Assembly (NCBI RefSeq): GCF_030580955.1
Contig: NZ_JAUQON010000002.1
Location: 248,001 to 312,000, forward strand
Source: Hymenobacter convexus
GTDB lineage: Bacteria > Bacteroidota > Bacteroidia > Cytophagales > Hymenobacteraceae
Length of the DNA stretch: 64,000 nt
Reading direction: 5' to 3'
Of the stretch, positions 53,261-61,956 are shown piece by piece (position 1 is the stretch's first letter; each line of letters opens with the position of its first letter). Made by a program: the position numbers and the translations under genes. The notes under the pieces were generated by a model, which saw nothing but the letters and a program-made list of their open reading frames with translations, searched no databases and was not told the origin of the DNA.

Positions 53261-55105
53261 ATGCGTCCGTATTCTTTTCTAATTGCTGCTTCTTTGCTGA
53301 TTGCTGCTTCTTTGCTGACGGTTGCCCCAGCGCTGGCCCAGCAGCCCACCAAAAGCTGGGTGCCCATGAGCAGCACGGCCCTGGCCCAGGACTACGCTAG
53401 TCGCGGCGAGCACGAAAAGGTGGTGTTTCTGTTTGAAAAGCTTTCGGCAGAAGAGCAGGCCAGCCTGGCCGTGTTTCCGGTGTACCTGAATTCTTTGCAA
53501 GCCCTGAAGCGCTACAAAGAGGCCGAGAAAATAGCCAAAAAAGCGGTGAAGCTGCGCCCGGAGGATGCTACGCTGGGTGTGGCGCTGGGCGGAGTGTACG
53601 CCGCCGCGGGCGACAAACCAGCGGCCGACAAGCAGTGGCAGAAAGTGCTGACGCAGCTCACTACCGCTCAGGTGGTGCCCGTGGCCACCGAGTTTGGCCG
53701 TCGCGAGCTGCCTGAATGGACAGAGCGCACCTACCTGCGCGGCCGGGCCCTGGCCAAAAACGACACCGAGTACGCGCCCCAGCTCATCCAGCTCTACACG
53801 CAAACCCAGAACCAGCCCCAGGTGCTGGCCGAAACCCTGCACCTCGTAGCCCAGGACGAGAAGCAGCTGCCTTTCGTGCGCAACATGCTGCAAAACGCCC
53901 TGCGCGAGGAAAAGGACTTCGATGCCCTGGAAAAACTGCTTCTCACCGCCACCCAGGAGCACCCCGACCAGTCGGCCTACAGCGAGCTGCTGCTGTGGCT
54001 GCAGGTGCAGCGCAAGGACTTCAGCGGGGCCTTGGTGCAGGCGCGGGCCCTGGACCGCCGCAGCCAAAGCGCCGGGGTGCAGGTGATGGGAGTGGCCGCC
54101 ATCGCGCAGCAAAACAAGGATTACGAAAGCGCCATCGACGGTTTTGCGTATGTGGCCAAAGAATACCGCAGCGGCCCCTACGGCAACCTGGCCCGTCAGC
54201 GCCTGCTGCAAGCCCGCGAGGCCCAGGTGAGTACCACTTACCCCGTCGATTTGACCAAAGTACGGGCCCTGGTAACAGAATACGAGCAACTGCTGGCCGA
54301 ACTGGGCCGCACGCCTGACACGGCGCCCGTGCTGCGCAACTTGGCCAACCTGTACGCTTTTCAGCTCAACGACCGGCCCAAGGCGATGACTTTGTTGCAG
54401 CAGGTCATCGACATGCCCCGGGCCAGCGACGAGGTGATTGACGAGGCGAAAGTCACGCAGGGCGACTTGTACCTGCTGAAAGGGGAGCCCTGGGAAGCCA
54501 CGCTGCTGTATTCGCAGGTGGAGAAGTCGCACAAGGATTCGCCGCTGGGCTACGAGGCCAAGCTGCGCAACGCCCGCCTAAGCTACTACGCCGGCGATTT
54601 CAAGCTGGCCCAGAGCCACCTCGACATTCTGAAAGAAGCCACCACCCGCGAAATCGCCAACGACGCCATGCAGCTTTCGCTGCTGATTCAGGACAACACC
54701 GTGGAGGACACGCTGGGCCTCGGCCTGAAGGCGTATGCGGCCGTGGAGCAGCTAGTGTTCCAGAACAAAATTCCGGAAGCCATCAAGGGCCTCGATGCGC
54801 TGCTGGAAAAGTTTCCCGGCCACTCGCTCTCCGACGATACCTACTACCTCAAGGCCCAGCTGCAGCGGCGCACCGGCGACTTCCCCGGCGCCATCGCCAC
54901 GCTGGAGCGCATCACCAACAACCCCAAATACGACGTGCTGAGCGACGACGCGCTGTTTCTGTTGGCCCGCATTCAGGAGGAAGATTTGAAGGACAAAGGC
55001 AAGGCCCAGGAGCTCTACAATCAGGTGATTGTGAAATACCCCGGCAGCATCTACGTGGCCGAGGCCCGCAAGCGCTTCCGCCGGCTGCGGGGCGATGGGG
55101 TGTAG
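53261..55105 (+). CDS. Periplasmic TPR-repeat protein
   Basis: A 614-residue secreted protein with a signal peptide (LLTVAPALAQQ) and a long series of TPR-like helices, about 12, spread over the mature chain; examples are YLNSLQALKRYKEAEKIAKKAVKLRPEDATLGVALGG, LLWLQVQRKDFSGALVQARALDR and YYLKAQLQRRTGDFPGAIATLERI. The C-terminal 200 residues resemble the outer-membrane-lipoprotein/YbgF-type repeat with Leu-rich pairs. The role is likely as a protein-protein scaffold, target unknown. The signal peptide contains an 18-base direct repeat (53279-53318). ATG at 53261 is chosen because the longer frame is not protein-like. Confidence 0.78.
   Translation: MRPYSFLIAASLLIAASLLTVAPALAQQPTKSWVPMSSTALAQDYASRGEHEKVVFLFEKLSAEEQASLAVFPVYLNSLQALKRYKEAEKIAKKAVKLRPEDATLGVALGGVYAAAGDKPAADKQWQKVLTQLTTAQVVPVATEFGRRELPEWTERTYLRGRALAKNDTEYAPQLIQLYTQTQNQPQVLAETLHLVAQDEKQLPFVRNMLQNALREEKDFDALEKLLLTATQEHPDQSAYSELLLWLQVQRKDFSGALVQARALDRRSQSAGVQVMGVAAIAQQNKDYESAIDGFAYVAKEYRSGPYGNLARQRLLQAREAQVSTTYPVDLTKVRALVTEYEQLLAELGRTPDTAPVLRNLANLYAFQLNDRPKAMTLLQQVIDMPRASDEVIDEAKVTQGDLYLLKGEPWEATLLYSQVEKSHKDSPLGYEAKLRNARLSYYAGDFKLAQSHLDILKEATTREIANDAMQLSLLIQDNTVEDTLGLGLKAYAAVEQLVFQNKIPEAIKGLDALLEKFPGHSLSDDTYYLKAQLQRRTGDFPGAIATLERITNNPKYDVLSDDALFLLARIQEEDLKDKGKAQELYNQVIVKYPGSIYVAEARKRFRRLRGDGV
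53279..53318 (+). repeat. 18-base tandem repeat in a signal peptide
   Basis: The unit ATTGCTGCTTCTTTGCTG occurs twice in a row (beginning near 53281) and encodes the repeated IAASLL in the hydrophobic core of the signal peptide. Being 18 bases, gain or loss of a unit keeps the frame. Confidence 0.85.
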
Positions 55106-55122
55106 GTCGTTCGCCTATTGTC

Positions 55123-55236
55123 TTACCTAAAAAACACGAACATCAGGGCCAGCACCAGAATGAACGTGCCGTACATCAGCACGTCAGTACCAATATACTG
55201 GCGGTATTTGCGGTAAAAGTCTTGCAGCTTGCGCAT
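55123..55236 (-). CDS. 37-residue single-pass membrane protein
   Basis: Starting MRKLQDFYRKYRQY, then a hydrophobic helix (VLMYGTFILVLALMFVFF) and a final Arg. The basic N-terminus and single helix suggest an inner membrane microprotein with the N-terminus inside. It is on the strand opposite to both neighbours, 18 bases after the TPR gene stop, and begins 99 bases before recJ in the divergent direction. Short proteins of this shape exist in Bacteroidota, but I cannot name a family. The alternative, an antisense chance ORF, is possible, since longer ORFs on this strand also exist. Confidence 0.5.
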   Translation of the reverse strand: MRKLQDFYRKYRQYIGTDVLMYGTFILVLALMFVFFR

Positions 55237-55335
55237 TGGGCGGGGCGGAAGGAAGAGGCCGCCCGCAAAGATAAAGCCGGCCGGGGCGGGGCCGGGTTTG
55301 GTCGTACTTTTAGGGCCATTTTGACGAAGTATCCA

Positions 55336-57075
55336 ATGTCCATATCCGCTGGTAAGCGCTGGAATTATATCCCCGAAACCGACCCTGCCGTCGCCCACCG
55401 CTTAGCGCAGGCCTTGTTCATCGCTCCTGAAATAGCCGCCCTGCTGGTGCAGCGTGGCCTCGACACGCCCGAAGCCGCCGCCGCCTTTTTCCACCCCGAC
55501 CTACGCCAGCTGCCCAGTCCGTTGCTGATGCGCGACATGGACCGCGCCGTGGCCCGCCTGGCCCGCGCCCTGCAAAGCGGCGAGAAAGTGCTGGTGCTGG
55601 GCGACTACGACGTGGACGGCATCACTTCCGTGGCCACGGTCATCAGCTACCTCACGCCCCTGTTTGGGGCCGAGCGGCTGCGCGACTACATCCCCGACCG
55701 CTACACCGAAGGCTATGGCATCTCGCAGAAAGCCATCGACTTTGCGGCTGACAACAGCTTCGCGCTAGTGGTGGCCCTCGATTGCGGCATCAAGGCCGTG
55801 GAGCAGGTGGCCTATGCCAGCAGCCGCGGCGTCGATTTCATCATCTGCGACCACCACCTGCCCGGTGAGGAGCTGCCGGCCGCCGTGGCCGTCCTCGACC
55901 CCAAGCGTGCCGACTGCCCTTATCCCTACAAAGAGCTATCGGGCTGCGGCGTGGGCTTCAAGCTGATGCAGGCGCTGGGTGAGCACCTGGGCCTGCCCCC
56001 CGAGCCGCTGCACGATTTGTTGGATTTGGTGACGGTGAGCATTGCGGCCGACATCGTGCCCATCACCGGCGAAAACCGGATTCTGGCGTCCTACGGCCTG
56101 CGCCGCTTCAACGAAGACGCTCATTTGCTGCGCCCCGGCCTGGCTGCCCTGCGCGAGCTAGCCACCCTGCGCGAGGGGCCGCTGGGCATCAGCAGCCTGA
56201 TATTTGGCTTCGCGCCGCGCATCAACGCGGCCGGGCGCATGGGCGACGCCCGCCGCGCCGTGGCCATGCTGCTGGCCCCCGACCAGCAGGAGGCCCGCTA
56301 CACTGCCGAAGTGGTGGACCAGATGAACCAGCAGCGCCGCGGCTCCGACCAACACACCACCCAGGAGGCCCTCGACATGATTGCGGGCAGCCCCACGCTG
56401 CAGAACGCCCGCGCCACCGTGCTCTACAAGGCCGACTGGCACCAGGGCGTGCTCGGCATCGTGGCCTCGCGCTGCCTGGACCAATACTACCGTCCCACCG
56501 TCATTCTTACGCAGCGCGACGGCAAGGCCACCGGCTCGGCCCGCTCCGTGGCCGGGTTCGACGTGCACGAGGCCCTGGAAGCCTGCGCCCCGCTGCTCGA
56601 CCAGTTTGGCGGGCACCGCGCCGCCGCCGGCCTCACCCTGAAGGTGGAAAATGTGCCCGCCTTCCAGCGCCGCTTTGAGGAAGTGGTAGCCGACACCCTC
56701 ACCACTGAGCACCTCGTGCGGCCCGTGGAAGTGGCCGCCGTGCTGCCCATCGGCCGCATCACCGAAGAATTCTTTGGTGAGCTGCGCCGCATGGAGCCTT
56801 TTGGTCCCGGCAACCCAAACCCGGTGTTTGCCTCGCAGCGCCTTATTGCCGTGCCCCACAGCGCCCGCGTGGTGGGCCAGGGCCACCTCAAGCTGCGCCT
56901 GGCCTCGGCCGACGCCCAGGGCCCGGCCGTGGACGCCATCGGCTTCGGCCTGGCCGACTACCTGCCCCAGATTGAGGAAGGCCACCCCTTCAGCGCCTGC
57001 TACACCGTGGAGCTGAACGAGTACCGTGGCCAGCGCAGCGTGCAGCTCCGGTTGCTGGACGTGCGCTGGGAGTAG
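55336..57075 (+). CDS. recJ: Single-stranded-DNA-specific exonuclease RecJ
   Basis: A 579-residue DHH-family 5'-3' exonuclease used in RecF-pathway recombination, mismatch repair and base-excision repair. The phosphoesterase motifs are LVLGDYDVDGITSV near residue 85, ALDCGIKAVEQ, FIICDHHLPG with the DHH, and ERINAAGRMGDARRAV-like INAAGRMGDAR; the DHHA1 domain with HQGVLGIVASRCLDQYYRPTVIL and SVAGFDVHEALE, including GGHRAAAGLTL, is complete, as is the C-terminal OB-fold region. A -7-like TACTTTTA lies about 25 bases before the ATG. ATG 55336 (MSISAGK) is preferred; the 38 codons upstream are not protein-like. Confidence 0.95.
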   Translation: MSISAGKRWNYIPETDPAVAHRLAQALFIAPEIAALLVQRGLDTPEAAAAFFHPDLRQLPSPLLMRDMDRAVARLARALQSGEKVLVLGDYDVDGITSVATVISYLTPLFGAERLRDYIPDRYTEGYGISQKAIDFAADNSFALVVALDCGIKAVEQVAYASSRGVDFIICDHHLPGEELPAAVAVLDPKRADCPYPYKELSGCGVGFKLMQALGEHLGLPPEPLHDLLDLVTVSIAADIVPITGENRILASYGLRRFNEDAHLLRPGLAALRELATLREGPLGISSLIFGFAPRINAAGRMGDARRAVAMLLAPDQQEARYTAEVVDQMNQQRRGSDQHTTQEALDMIAGSPTLQNARATVLYKADWHQGVLGIVASRCLDQYYRPTVILTQRDGKATGSARSVAGFDVHEALEACAPLLDQFGGHRAAAGLTLKVENVPAFQRRFEEVVADTLTTEHLVRPVEVAAVLPIGRITEEFFGELRRMEPFGPGNPNPVFASQRLIAVPHSARVVGQGHLKLRLASADAQGPAVDAIGFGLADYLPQIEEGHPFSACYTVELNEYRGQRSVQLRLLDVRWE

Positions 57076-57093
57076 CGGCGGCGGGGCGGGCGG

Positions 57094-57687
57094 TTATTCC
57101 GCGGCGGGCAGGGTTTGGAAGTAGTAGAAGGTCTTTTTGGTGGCAAGGGCCAGTGTGCGTTGGGCCGAATGCATCAAATAGCCTCCGTGCACCATGAGCC
57201 AGCGCGAGTTGGGCCGGTTGAACCCTTCGGCGTACTCCAGCAGCTCCAGGCGCGTGAGGATGTGGTCTTCGCGTCGCTCGGTCAATATTTTGCGGCCCTT
57301 GGCGTCGTAAAATGCCACCCGCTCCAGCTCCACGCCGAAGCGGTGCTTGACGGTTATCTTTTCGACAAGGCCAATGCCGGCGGGGGTGGCCACGCCTGCG
57401 TAGTCCACTTTTGCTCCTTTGTTGCTGGCATAGCCCAGCACCCGGCGATGCACGCTGCCAAAAGACCCCTGCGAGGTTTTGAAGAACGCCAGACGGCCTT
57501 CTGCTTCGCGGCGAACGTTGGCGGCCAAACGCATCAGCGTATCGTGCGCGGCAGCGTAGCGCGCCGACTGATTCGCGGCGCTTACGGGCGGGGCAGCGGG
57601 CGCTTGGGCAGCGGCGGTAGGAGCGTGGGTCAGGGAGATGCCCGTGAGCGCCAGCAGGCTCAGGAGCTTTCGGTGGGGTATTGTCAT
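57094..57687 (-). CDS. Secreted protein of unknown function
   Basis: A 197-residue protein with a signal peptide (LLSLLALTGISLTHAPTAAAQA), so periplasmic or outer-surface. The mature part is alpha/beta with a long helix (ARYAAAHDTLMRLAANVRREAEGRLAFF), strands KITVKHRFGVELERVAFYDAKGRKILTERREDH, and an Arg/His-rich end (WLMVHGGYLMHSAQRTLALATKKTFYYFQ). No domain is recognised, no catalytic residues stand out. The start at the ATG of MTIPHRK is favoured by the signal peptide. The DoxX-like gene lies upstream on the same strand, 41 bases away, so they may be co-transcribed. Confidence 0.7.
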   Translation of the reverse strand: MTIPHRKLLSLLALTGISLTHAPTAAAQAPAAPPVSAANQSARYAAAHDTLMRLAANVRREAEGRLAFFKTSQGSFGSVHRRVLGYASNKGAKVDYAGVATPAGIGLVEKITVKHRFGVELERVAFYDAKGRKILTERREDHILTRLELLEYAEGFNRPNSRWLMVHGGYLMHSAQRTLALATKKTFYYFQTLPAAE

Positions 57688-57728
57688 GAGAGGCGGGGTA
57701 GAAAACGGCCGCAAAGTAGGTCGAAGGG

Positions 57729-58085
57729 TTACTTCCGCCTCACTCGCCACACCCACCACAGCAGCGGCAGTTGCAGCGGCAGCCGGCCCCAGGCCACCCA
57801 CCCGGGAATGCCCAACTGCTCGTGAATGAGCGCCATGTACACATTGGCCGGAAACACGGCCAGCAGCAGCGCCAGCAGGCCCCAGCCGGCCAGCCGCCGC
57901 GTGGACCCAAACAGCAGTCCCAGCCCGCCCAGGATTTCAAAAACGCCGCTTAGGTACACCAGCGCCAGCGGCTGGGGCAGTTGCGGGGGCATGATGGCTA
58001 GGTACGTGGCCGGATGCACAAAGTGCCAGAGGCCGGCCAGCCCGAAAAGCAGGGCCAGCGCATAGCGGCTGAAGCGGAGGAGCAT
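57729..58085 (-). CDS. DoxX-family membrane protein
   Basis: A 118-residue protein with four hydrophobic segments, matching the DoxX/DoxD-like family. The start resembles the family opening (FSRYALALLFGLAGLWHFVHPATYLAIMPPQLP), followed by LALVYLSGVFEILGGLGLLFGSTRRLAGWGLLALLLAVFPANVYMAL, with the conserved Glu of ExxGG in FEILGGLGLL. DoxX proteins have been linked to quinone-coupled sulfur or redox stress chemistry, but most members have no assigned role. ATG at 58085 is chosen because the family region begins right after; a longer reading frame upstream is Pro-rich and not like the family. Confidence 0.82.
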   Translation of the reverse strand: MLLRFSRYALALLFGLAGLWHFVHPATYLAIMPPQLPQPLALVYLSGVFEILGGLGLLFGSTRRLAGWGLLALLLAVFPANVYMALIHEQLGIPGWVAWGRLPLQLPLLWWVWRVRRK

Positions 58086-58216
58086 GGGGCGTAAAAGTCG
58101 CACAGAAAACCTGATGAAAGCATGCGGCGTTTGTGTGGTAGGAAAGCACGGTGGCGGAGGAATCTTTTGTGGCTCAGCGGTTGTCATTGACGCCCGGCTG
58201 GCGCTTAAGCTCCACC

Positions 58217-58247
58217 TTGCCTAACGCCCGTTAGCAACGTACTTTTG
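58217..58247 (+). promoter_or_regulatory. Promoter of the acyl-CoA dehydrogenase gene
   Basis: TTG at 58217-58219 and TACTTTTG at 58240-58247, spaced 20 bases, fit the -33/-7 pattern. It lies 29 bases before the ATG at 58277. Confidence 0.7.
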
Positions 58248-58276
58248 TCCCATCAACTCATCACTCCCACCGCCCC

Positions 58277-59437
58277 ATGCAAACCGCCACATCCTCTAGT
58301 ATTTATCAGTTGACCGAAGAACAACTCGCCGTCCGCGACGCGGCCCGCGACTTTGCCCAGAGCGAACTGTGGGCCGGCGTGATTGAGCGCGACGAGCACC
58401 AGAAGTTCCCCGCCGAGCAGGTGAAGAAAATGGGTGAGCTCGGCTTCATGGGCATGATGGTGAGCCCCGAGTACGGCGGCTCCGGCCTCGACACCGTGAG
58501 CTACGTGCTGGCCATGGAGGAAATTTCGAAGGTTGATGCCTCCTGCTCGGTCATCATGAGCGTGAACAACTCGCTGGTGTGCTGGGGCCTGGAGAAATAC
58601 GGTACCGAGGAGCAGAAGCGCAAGTACCTGCCCCGCCTGTGCTCCGGCGAAATCATCGGCGCCTTTGCCCTCTCGGAGCCTGAAGCCGGCTCCGACGCCA
58701 CCAGCCAGCGCACCACCGCCGAAGATAAAGGCGACCACTACCTGCTGAACGGCACCAAAAACTGGATTACCAACGGCACCACCGCCTCGGTCTACCTCGT
58801 CATCGCCCAAACCCACCCCGAGCTGAAGTCGCGCGGCATCAACGTCCTCATCGTCGATAAGGACATGCCCGGCTTCATCCAGGGCCCCAAAGAGAACAAG
58901 CTCGGCATCCGCGGCTCCGACACCTGCTCGCTCATGTTCACCGACGTGAAGGTGCCCAAGGAAAATCGCATTGGCGACGACGGCTTCGGTTTCAAATTCG
59001 CCATGCAGGTGCTAGCCGGCGGCCGCATCGGCATCGCCTCGCAGGCCTTGGGCATTGCCTCCGGCTCGCTGGAGCTGAGCTTGAAGTACGCCAAGGAGCG
59101 CAAGGCTTTCGGCGTAGAAATCGCCAAGCACCAGGCCATCCAGTTTAAGCTGGCCGACATGGCCACCAACGTGGACGCCGCTCGCCTACTCTGCCTGCAA
59201 GCCGCCGCCGACAAAGATGCTGGCCAAGACTACGGCAAGTCGGGCGCCATGGCCAAGCTCTTCGCCTCGAAAGTGGCCATGGACTCGGCCGTGGAAGCCG
59301 TGCAGATACATGGCGGCTACGGCTTTGTGAAAGAGTACCACGTAGAGCGCTTCATGCGCGACGCCAAGATTACCCAGATTTACGAGGGTACTTCTGAAAT
59401 TCAGAAAATTGTGATTTCGCGGGATATCCTCAAGTAA
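58277..59437 (+). CDS. Acyl-CoA dehydrogenase, short-chain type
   Basis: A 386-residue FAD enzyme that makes a trans-2-enoyl-CoA from an acyl-CoA and passes electrons to ETF. The N-terminal helical domain (TEEQLAVRDAARDFAQSEL), the middle beta domain with the FAD/substrate motifs GAFALSEPEAGSDATSQRTTA and NGTKNWITNGTTASVYLVIA, and the C-terminal helical domain are complete. RDAKITQIYEGTSEIQKIVISRDIL holds the Glu used as catalytic base in short-chain enzymes, which points to short-chain or butyryl-like substrates. It has a good promoter and terminator, so it stands alone. The AraC-type regulator downstream may or may not control it. Confidence 0.95.
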   Translation: MQTATSSSIYQLTEEQLAVRDAARDFAQSELWAGVIERDEHQKFPAEQVKKMGELGFMGMMVSPEYGGSGLDTVSYVLAMEEISKVDASCSVIMSVNNSLVCWGLEKYGTEEQKRKYLPRLCSGEIIGAFALSEPEAGSDATSQRTTAEDKGDHYLLNGTKNWITNGTTASVYLVIAQTHPELKSRGINVLIVDKDMPGFIQGPKENKLGIRGSDTCSLMFTDVKVPKENRIGDDGFGFKFAMQVLAGGRIGIASQALGIASGSLELSLKYAKERKAFGVEIAKHQAIQFKLADMATNVDAARLLCLQAAADKDAGQDYGKSGAMAKLFASKVAMDSAVEAVQIHGGYGFVKEYHVERFMRDAKITQIYEGTSEIQKIVISRDILK

Positions 59438-59471
59438 GCCCCGAATTGCCTAAAATTCAGATTCATTGCAC

Positions 59472-59508
59472 AAAACCCAGCCACTTTTTGGCTGGGTTTT
59501 TAGTTTTT
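59472..59508 (+). terminator. Terminator after the acyl-CoA dehydrogenase gene
   Basis: AAAACCCAGCC pairs with GGCTGGGTTTT, followed by a T-rich run. Confidence 0.85.
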
Positions 59509-59595
59509 GTGAATTTCAAGGTGTTATCTTGCACTGCGATTTGTACGCATCCGTGTAAATCGTATCGCTAAAAGGCCGCATTGGCACCTCGAATT

Positions 59596-60522
59596 ATGGA
59601 AGATTACAATAAAGTCATTGAATCGTTGGGCGTCCGCTACATCAAAGCGAAGAACCTGGTGCTGCACCAGCCCTTCACGGTGCGCAATTCCTACGACGTC
59701 GGCAATAACCTGATTCTGTTACACAAAGGCCACCTCACTTTCGGCGAAGAAGCCATGGTGGTAGAGGAAGGCGAAATGCTGTTTATTCCCGGCGGCCGGC
59801 CCACCCGCGTGGCCTACGGCGAAGACCTGAAAAACCGCGTCATCACCAACGACGACCTGATTACCAACAAAGACAAGTTTTTCCACTCCAACGACAACCT
59901 CGACCTCATCGGCGAAGCCGAGGAAAGCCACAGCTTCGTGAGCTTCGAGGCCAAGGTGTTCGACTCGGTGAATTTCTTCGCCTCACTCGACGTGCCGGCT
60001 TTCCTCATTTCGGGGCAGCCCAAGCTGGCCAACCTCGTGATTAAGGTGGTGGAAGAGAGCATTCAGGACCTGCCCGGCCGCGAGCGCCTCATCAACATCT
60101 ACACCGAAAACATCGTGGTGGAAGTGGTGCGCTACGTGCTGCGCAACAACATGTTTGTGGAGCAATTGGCCACCAATAGCACCTACTTCAAAGACCCGCG
60201 CCTGATTGACCTATTCAACTACATCAAGGAAAACCTGGGCGGCGACCTGTCGAACAAGGTGCTCTCGGGCGTGGCCAACGTGAGCGAGGACTACGTGGGC
60301 CAGTATTTCAAGATGCTGACCAACATCAACCCGCAGGACTACATCGAGTACCAGCGCATGGAGCGCGCCGTGTTCCTGCTGCGCACCACCAAGAAAAGCA
60401 TCCGCGACATCGGCAAGGAAGTGGGCTACAAAGACACCGCCTATTTCTGCCGCCGCTTCAAGATGATGTTCGGCATTCCGGCCGGCAAAATGCGCCGCCG
60501 CGAGTCGGCTATGAACATCTAG
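59596..60522 (+). CDS. AraC-family transcriptional regulator
   Basis: A 308-residue regulator. The N-terminal part is a cupin-like ligand/dimer domain (KNLVLHQPFTVRNSYDVGNNLILLHKGHLTFGEEAMVVEEGEMLFIPGG), a middle linker has a helix-rich section, and the C-terminal 100 residues hold two HTH motifs of the AraC type (GGDLSNKVLSGVANVSEDYVGQYFKMLTNINPQDYIEYQRME and KSIRDIGKEVGYKDTAYFCRRFKMMFGIPAGKMR). In the family these activate genes for catabolism or stress. The ligand is unknown. ATG 59596 is chosen over a TTG five codons earlier. A strong bidirectional terminator follows. Confidence 0.88.
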   Translation: MEDYNKVIESLGVRYIKAKNLVLHQPFTVRNSYDVGNNLILLHKGHLTFGEEAMVVEEGEMLFIPGGRPTRVAYGEDLKNRVITNDDLITNKDKFFHSNDNLDLIGEAEESHSFVSFEAKVFDSVNFFASLDVPAFLISGQPKLANLVIKVVEESIQDLPGRERLINIYTENIVVEVVRYVLRNNMFVEQLATNSTYFKDPRLIDLFNYIKENLGGDLSNKVLSGVANVSEDYVGQYFKMLTNINPQDYIEYQRMERAVFLLRTTKKSIRDIGKEVGYKDTAYFCRRFKMMFGIPAGKMRRRESAMNI

Positions 60523-60543
60523 CCTTTCGGCGACGTCGGAACC

Positions 60544-60587
60544 CACAAAAAAGCCCCGCTTCATAATTGAAGCGGGGCTTTTTTGTG
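60544..60587. terminator. Bidirectional terminator with 19-base perfect stem
   Basis: CACAAAAAAGCCCCGCTTC (60544-60562) is the exact inverse of GAAGCGGGGCTTTTTTGTG (60569-60587) around a six-base loop. It ends the AraC gene and the convergent low-complexity gene. Confidence 0.92.
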
Positions 60588-60600
60588 AGCTTATAGCAGC

Positions 60601-61398
60601 TTATTCGATGCTGCGAAAGCCGTCATCCTTGCTGCGGTGGCTGCTTTCCGAGGTGCGGGCACCGTGGTCGGTGGAAGCCGAGGCTCCCGTGCTGGTTTCG
60701 GGGCGGCCACTGCCCGAATGGATGCCGGTATTGCCGGAGCCGCTAGTGTAGCTGCTGCCGCTGCCGTAGCTGGCGCCGCTGCCGCCGTAGCGGCTGCCAC
60801 TGTTGCCATAGGGCGAGCCGCTATCGGTGCGGCTGCTGGCCCCGGAAGCCGATTTGCGGCTCGTAGAAGCGTCGGGAGCTTGGTAGCCGTAGCTGCGGCG
60901 GCCGTAGCTGCCGGTATCGCGCTGCTTGCCGTAGTTGTAGCTGGCGCTGTCCGACGAAGACGACTTGCCTTTGCGCAGGGCCAGCCAGCCCAAGCCGGCA
61001 GCCAGAATGGCGCCGCCTACTACTTTCTGAGTGGTGCTGAGGTCATTCACGCGGGCTACGGCGCGGTTGCCGAGGTCTTTCAGGCTCTGGGGCAGCTGGT
61101 TCACGCTGTCGAGCACGCCGGAGTCTTCAATCCATTTTTTGCCGCTGTTCAGAGCCGTATCGAGCAGGGTGCCCTCCTGGGCGTTGGTCTGCTGGCCTTC
61201 GCCTTGGCGGTCCGCGCCGGCATTGGCGGTAGTCTGGCTGGTGGCATCCGGAGTAGCGGCCGTGCTTTGGGCGGTAGGGTTAGGTGCCGACTTGCGCGAA
61301 GCGGCCGAAGCGCCGCTGGCCGTAGCGGCAGGGTTTTGCGAGGTGCGGCCGGCATCGGTGGGGTTCGGCGTACCGAACTGGTCTTGCTGGTTATCCAT
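60601..61398 (-). CDS. Low-complexity membrane-associated protein
   Basis: A 265-residue protein. The N-terminal 85 residues are Thr/Ala/Gln/Ser-rich and disordered (NPTDAGRTSQNPAATASG), followed by helices (LDTALNSGKKWIEDSGVLDSVNQLPQSLKDLGNRAVARVNDL) and one hydrophobic segment (KVVGGAILAAGLGWLALRKG). The last 120 residues are Ser/Gly/Tyr-rich repeats (GSPYGNSGSRYGGSGASYGSG) and end SKDDGFRSIE. The middle looks like a small stress-type membrane protein; the function is unknown. ATG 61398 (MDNQQDQFG) is taken because the longer upstream frame lies over the next gene's region. Confidence 0.65.
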   Translation of the reverse strand: MDNQQDQFGTPNPTDAGRTSQNPAATASGASAASRKSAPNPTAQSTAATPDATSQTTANAGADRQGEGQQTNAQEGTLLDTALNSGKKWIEDSGVLDSVNQLPQSLKDLGNRAVARVNDLSTTQKVVGGAILAAGLGWLALRKGKSSSSDSASYNYGKQRDTGSYGRRSYGYQAPDASTSRKSASGASSRTDSGSPYGNSGSRYGGSGASYGSGSSYTSGSGNTGIHSGSGRPETSTGASASTDHGARTSESSHRSKDDGFRSIE

Positions 61399-61547
61399 GA
61401 TAATGAGACGGGAGGGAATGTGGAAAGAAAGGAAGAAGGTGCTTCCGCCGTAGCGGACAAGCGTGGGTTTTATTCGTAATCGACGGCCGGGAAGTTGCAT
61501 AAAGCAGGCTTTATTTTGGCGAGGGCCCAAATTCCATTGGCCCAAAA

Positions 61548-61577
61548 AAAGCCTTCCCTATTTTGTGGGAAGGCTTT
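61548..61577. terminator. Terminator hairpin
   Basis: AAAGCCTTCCC pairs with GGGAAGGCTTT around TATTTTGT, with A/T tracts on both sides; it lies between two minus-strand genes and terminates the upstream one (61606-61956). Confidence 0.8.
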
Positions 61578-61605
61578 CTAAATGAATTGATAGCGCAATT
61601 GTGCG

Positions 61606-61956
61606 CTAGGAGGGAAGGGCGTGGCGCGGCAGGGGGCGCAACACGTGCTCAGGGTTGGCCAGCACCACGCGGCGAGCTTCTTCGCGGGCTTCCACTTCAT
61701 ACTTGTTGAGGTAGTAGCCCACGCGGGCCGACTCGACCAGGTATTTCCAGAGGAAGGGCAGCAGGCCGTGCTCGCGGTACTGGCGCAGGTGCACGGCTTC
61801 GTGAGCCACCCATTCGGCATCGGCCAGGAAATCTTCGCGGGTGGTGCCACTCAGGTGCACCGTCTGGCCCACCACCATGGCCACGCGCGGGGCTTTCAGC
61901 ACCATGCGGGCAATGCGCGCCAGGGGAGAGCCGGTCCAGGTTCGGGGAGTTTGCAT
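61606..61956 (-). CDS. Small HExxH metallopeptidase-like protein
   Basis: A 116-residue protein with the zinc-protease-like motif WVAHEAVHLRQYREHG (HEAVH) near residue 51 and a downstream Glu-containing helix (YYLNKYEVEAREEARRVV) in which Tyr-x-x-Glu-x-Glu could supply the third ligand. The region before, MVLKAPRVAMVVGQTVHLSGTTREDFLADAE, is beta-rich. This matches the minimal core seen in DUF4157-type or other tiny zincin-like proteins. No signal peptide is present. A catalytic role is inferred from the motif alone. Confidence 0.65.
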   Translation of the reverse strand: MQTPRTWTGSPLARIARMVLKAPRVAMVVGQTVHLSGTTREDFLADAEWVAHEAVHLRQYREHGLLPFLWKYLVESARVGYYLNKYEVEAREEARRVVLANPEHVLRPLPRHALPS

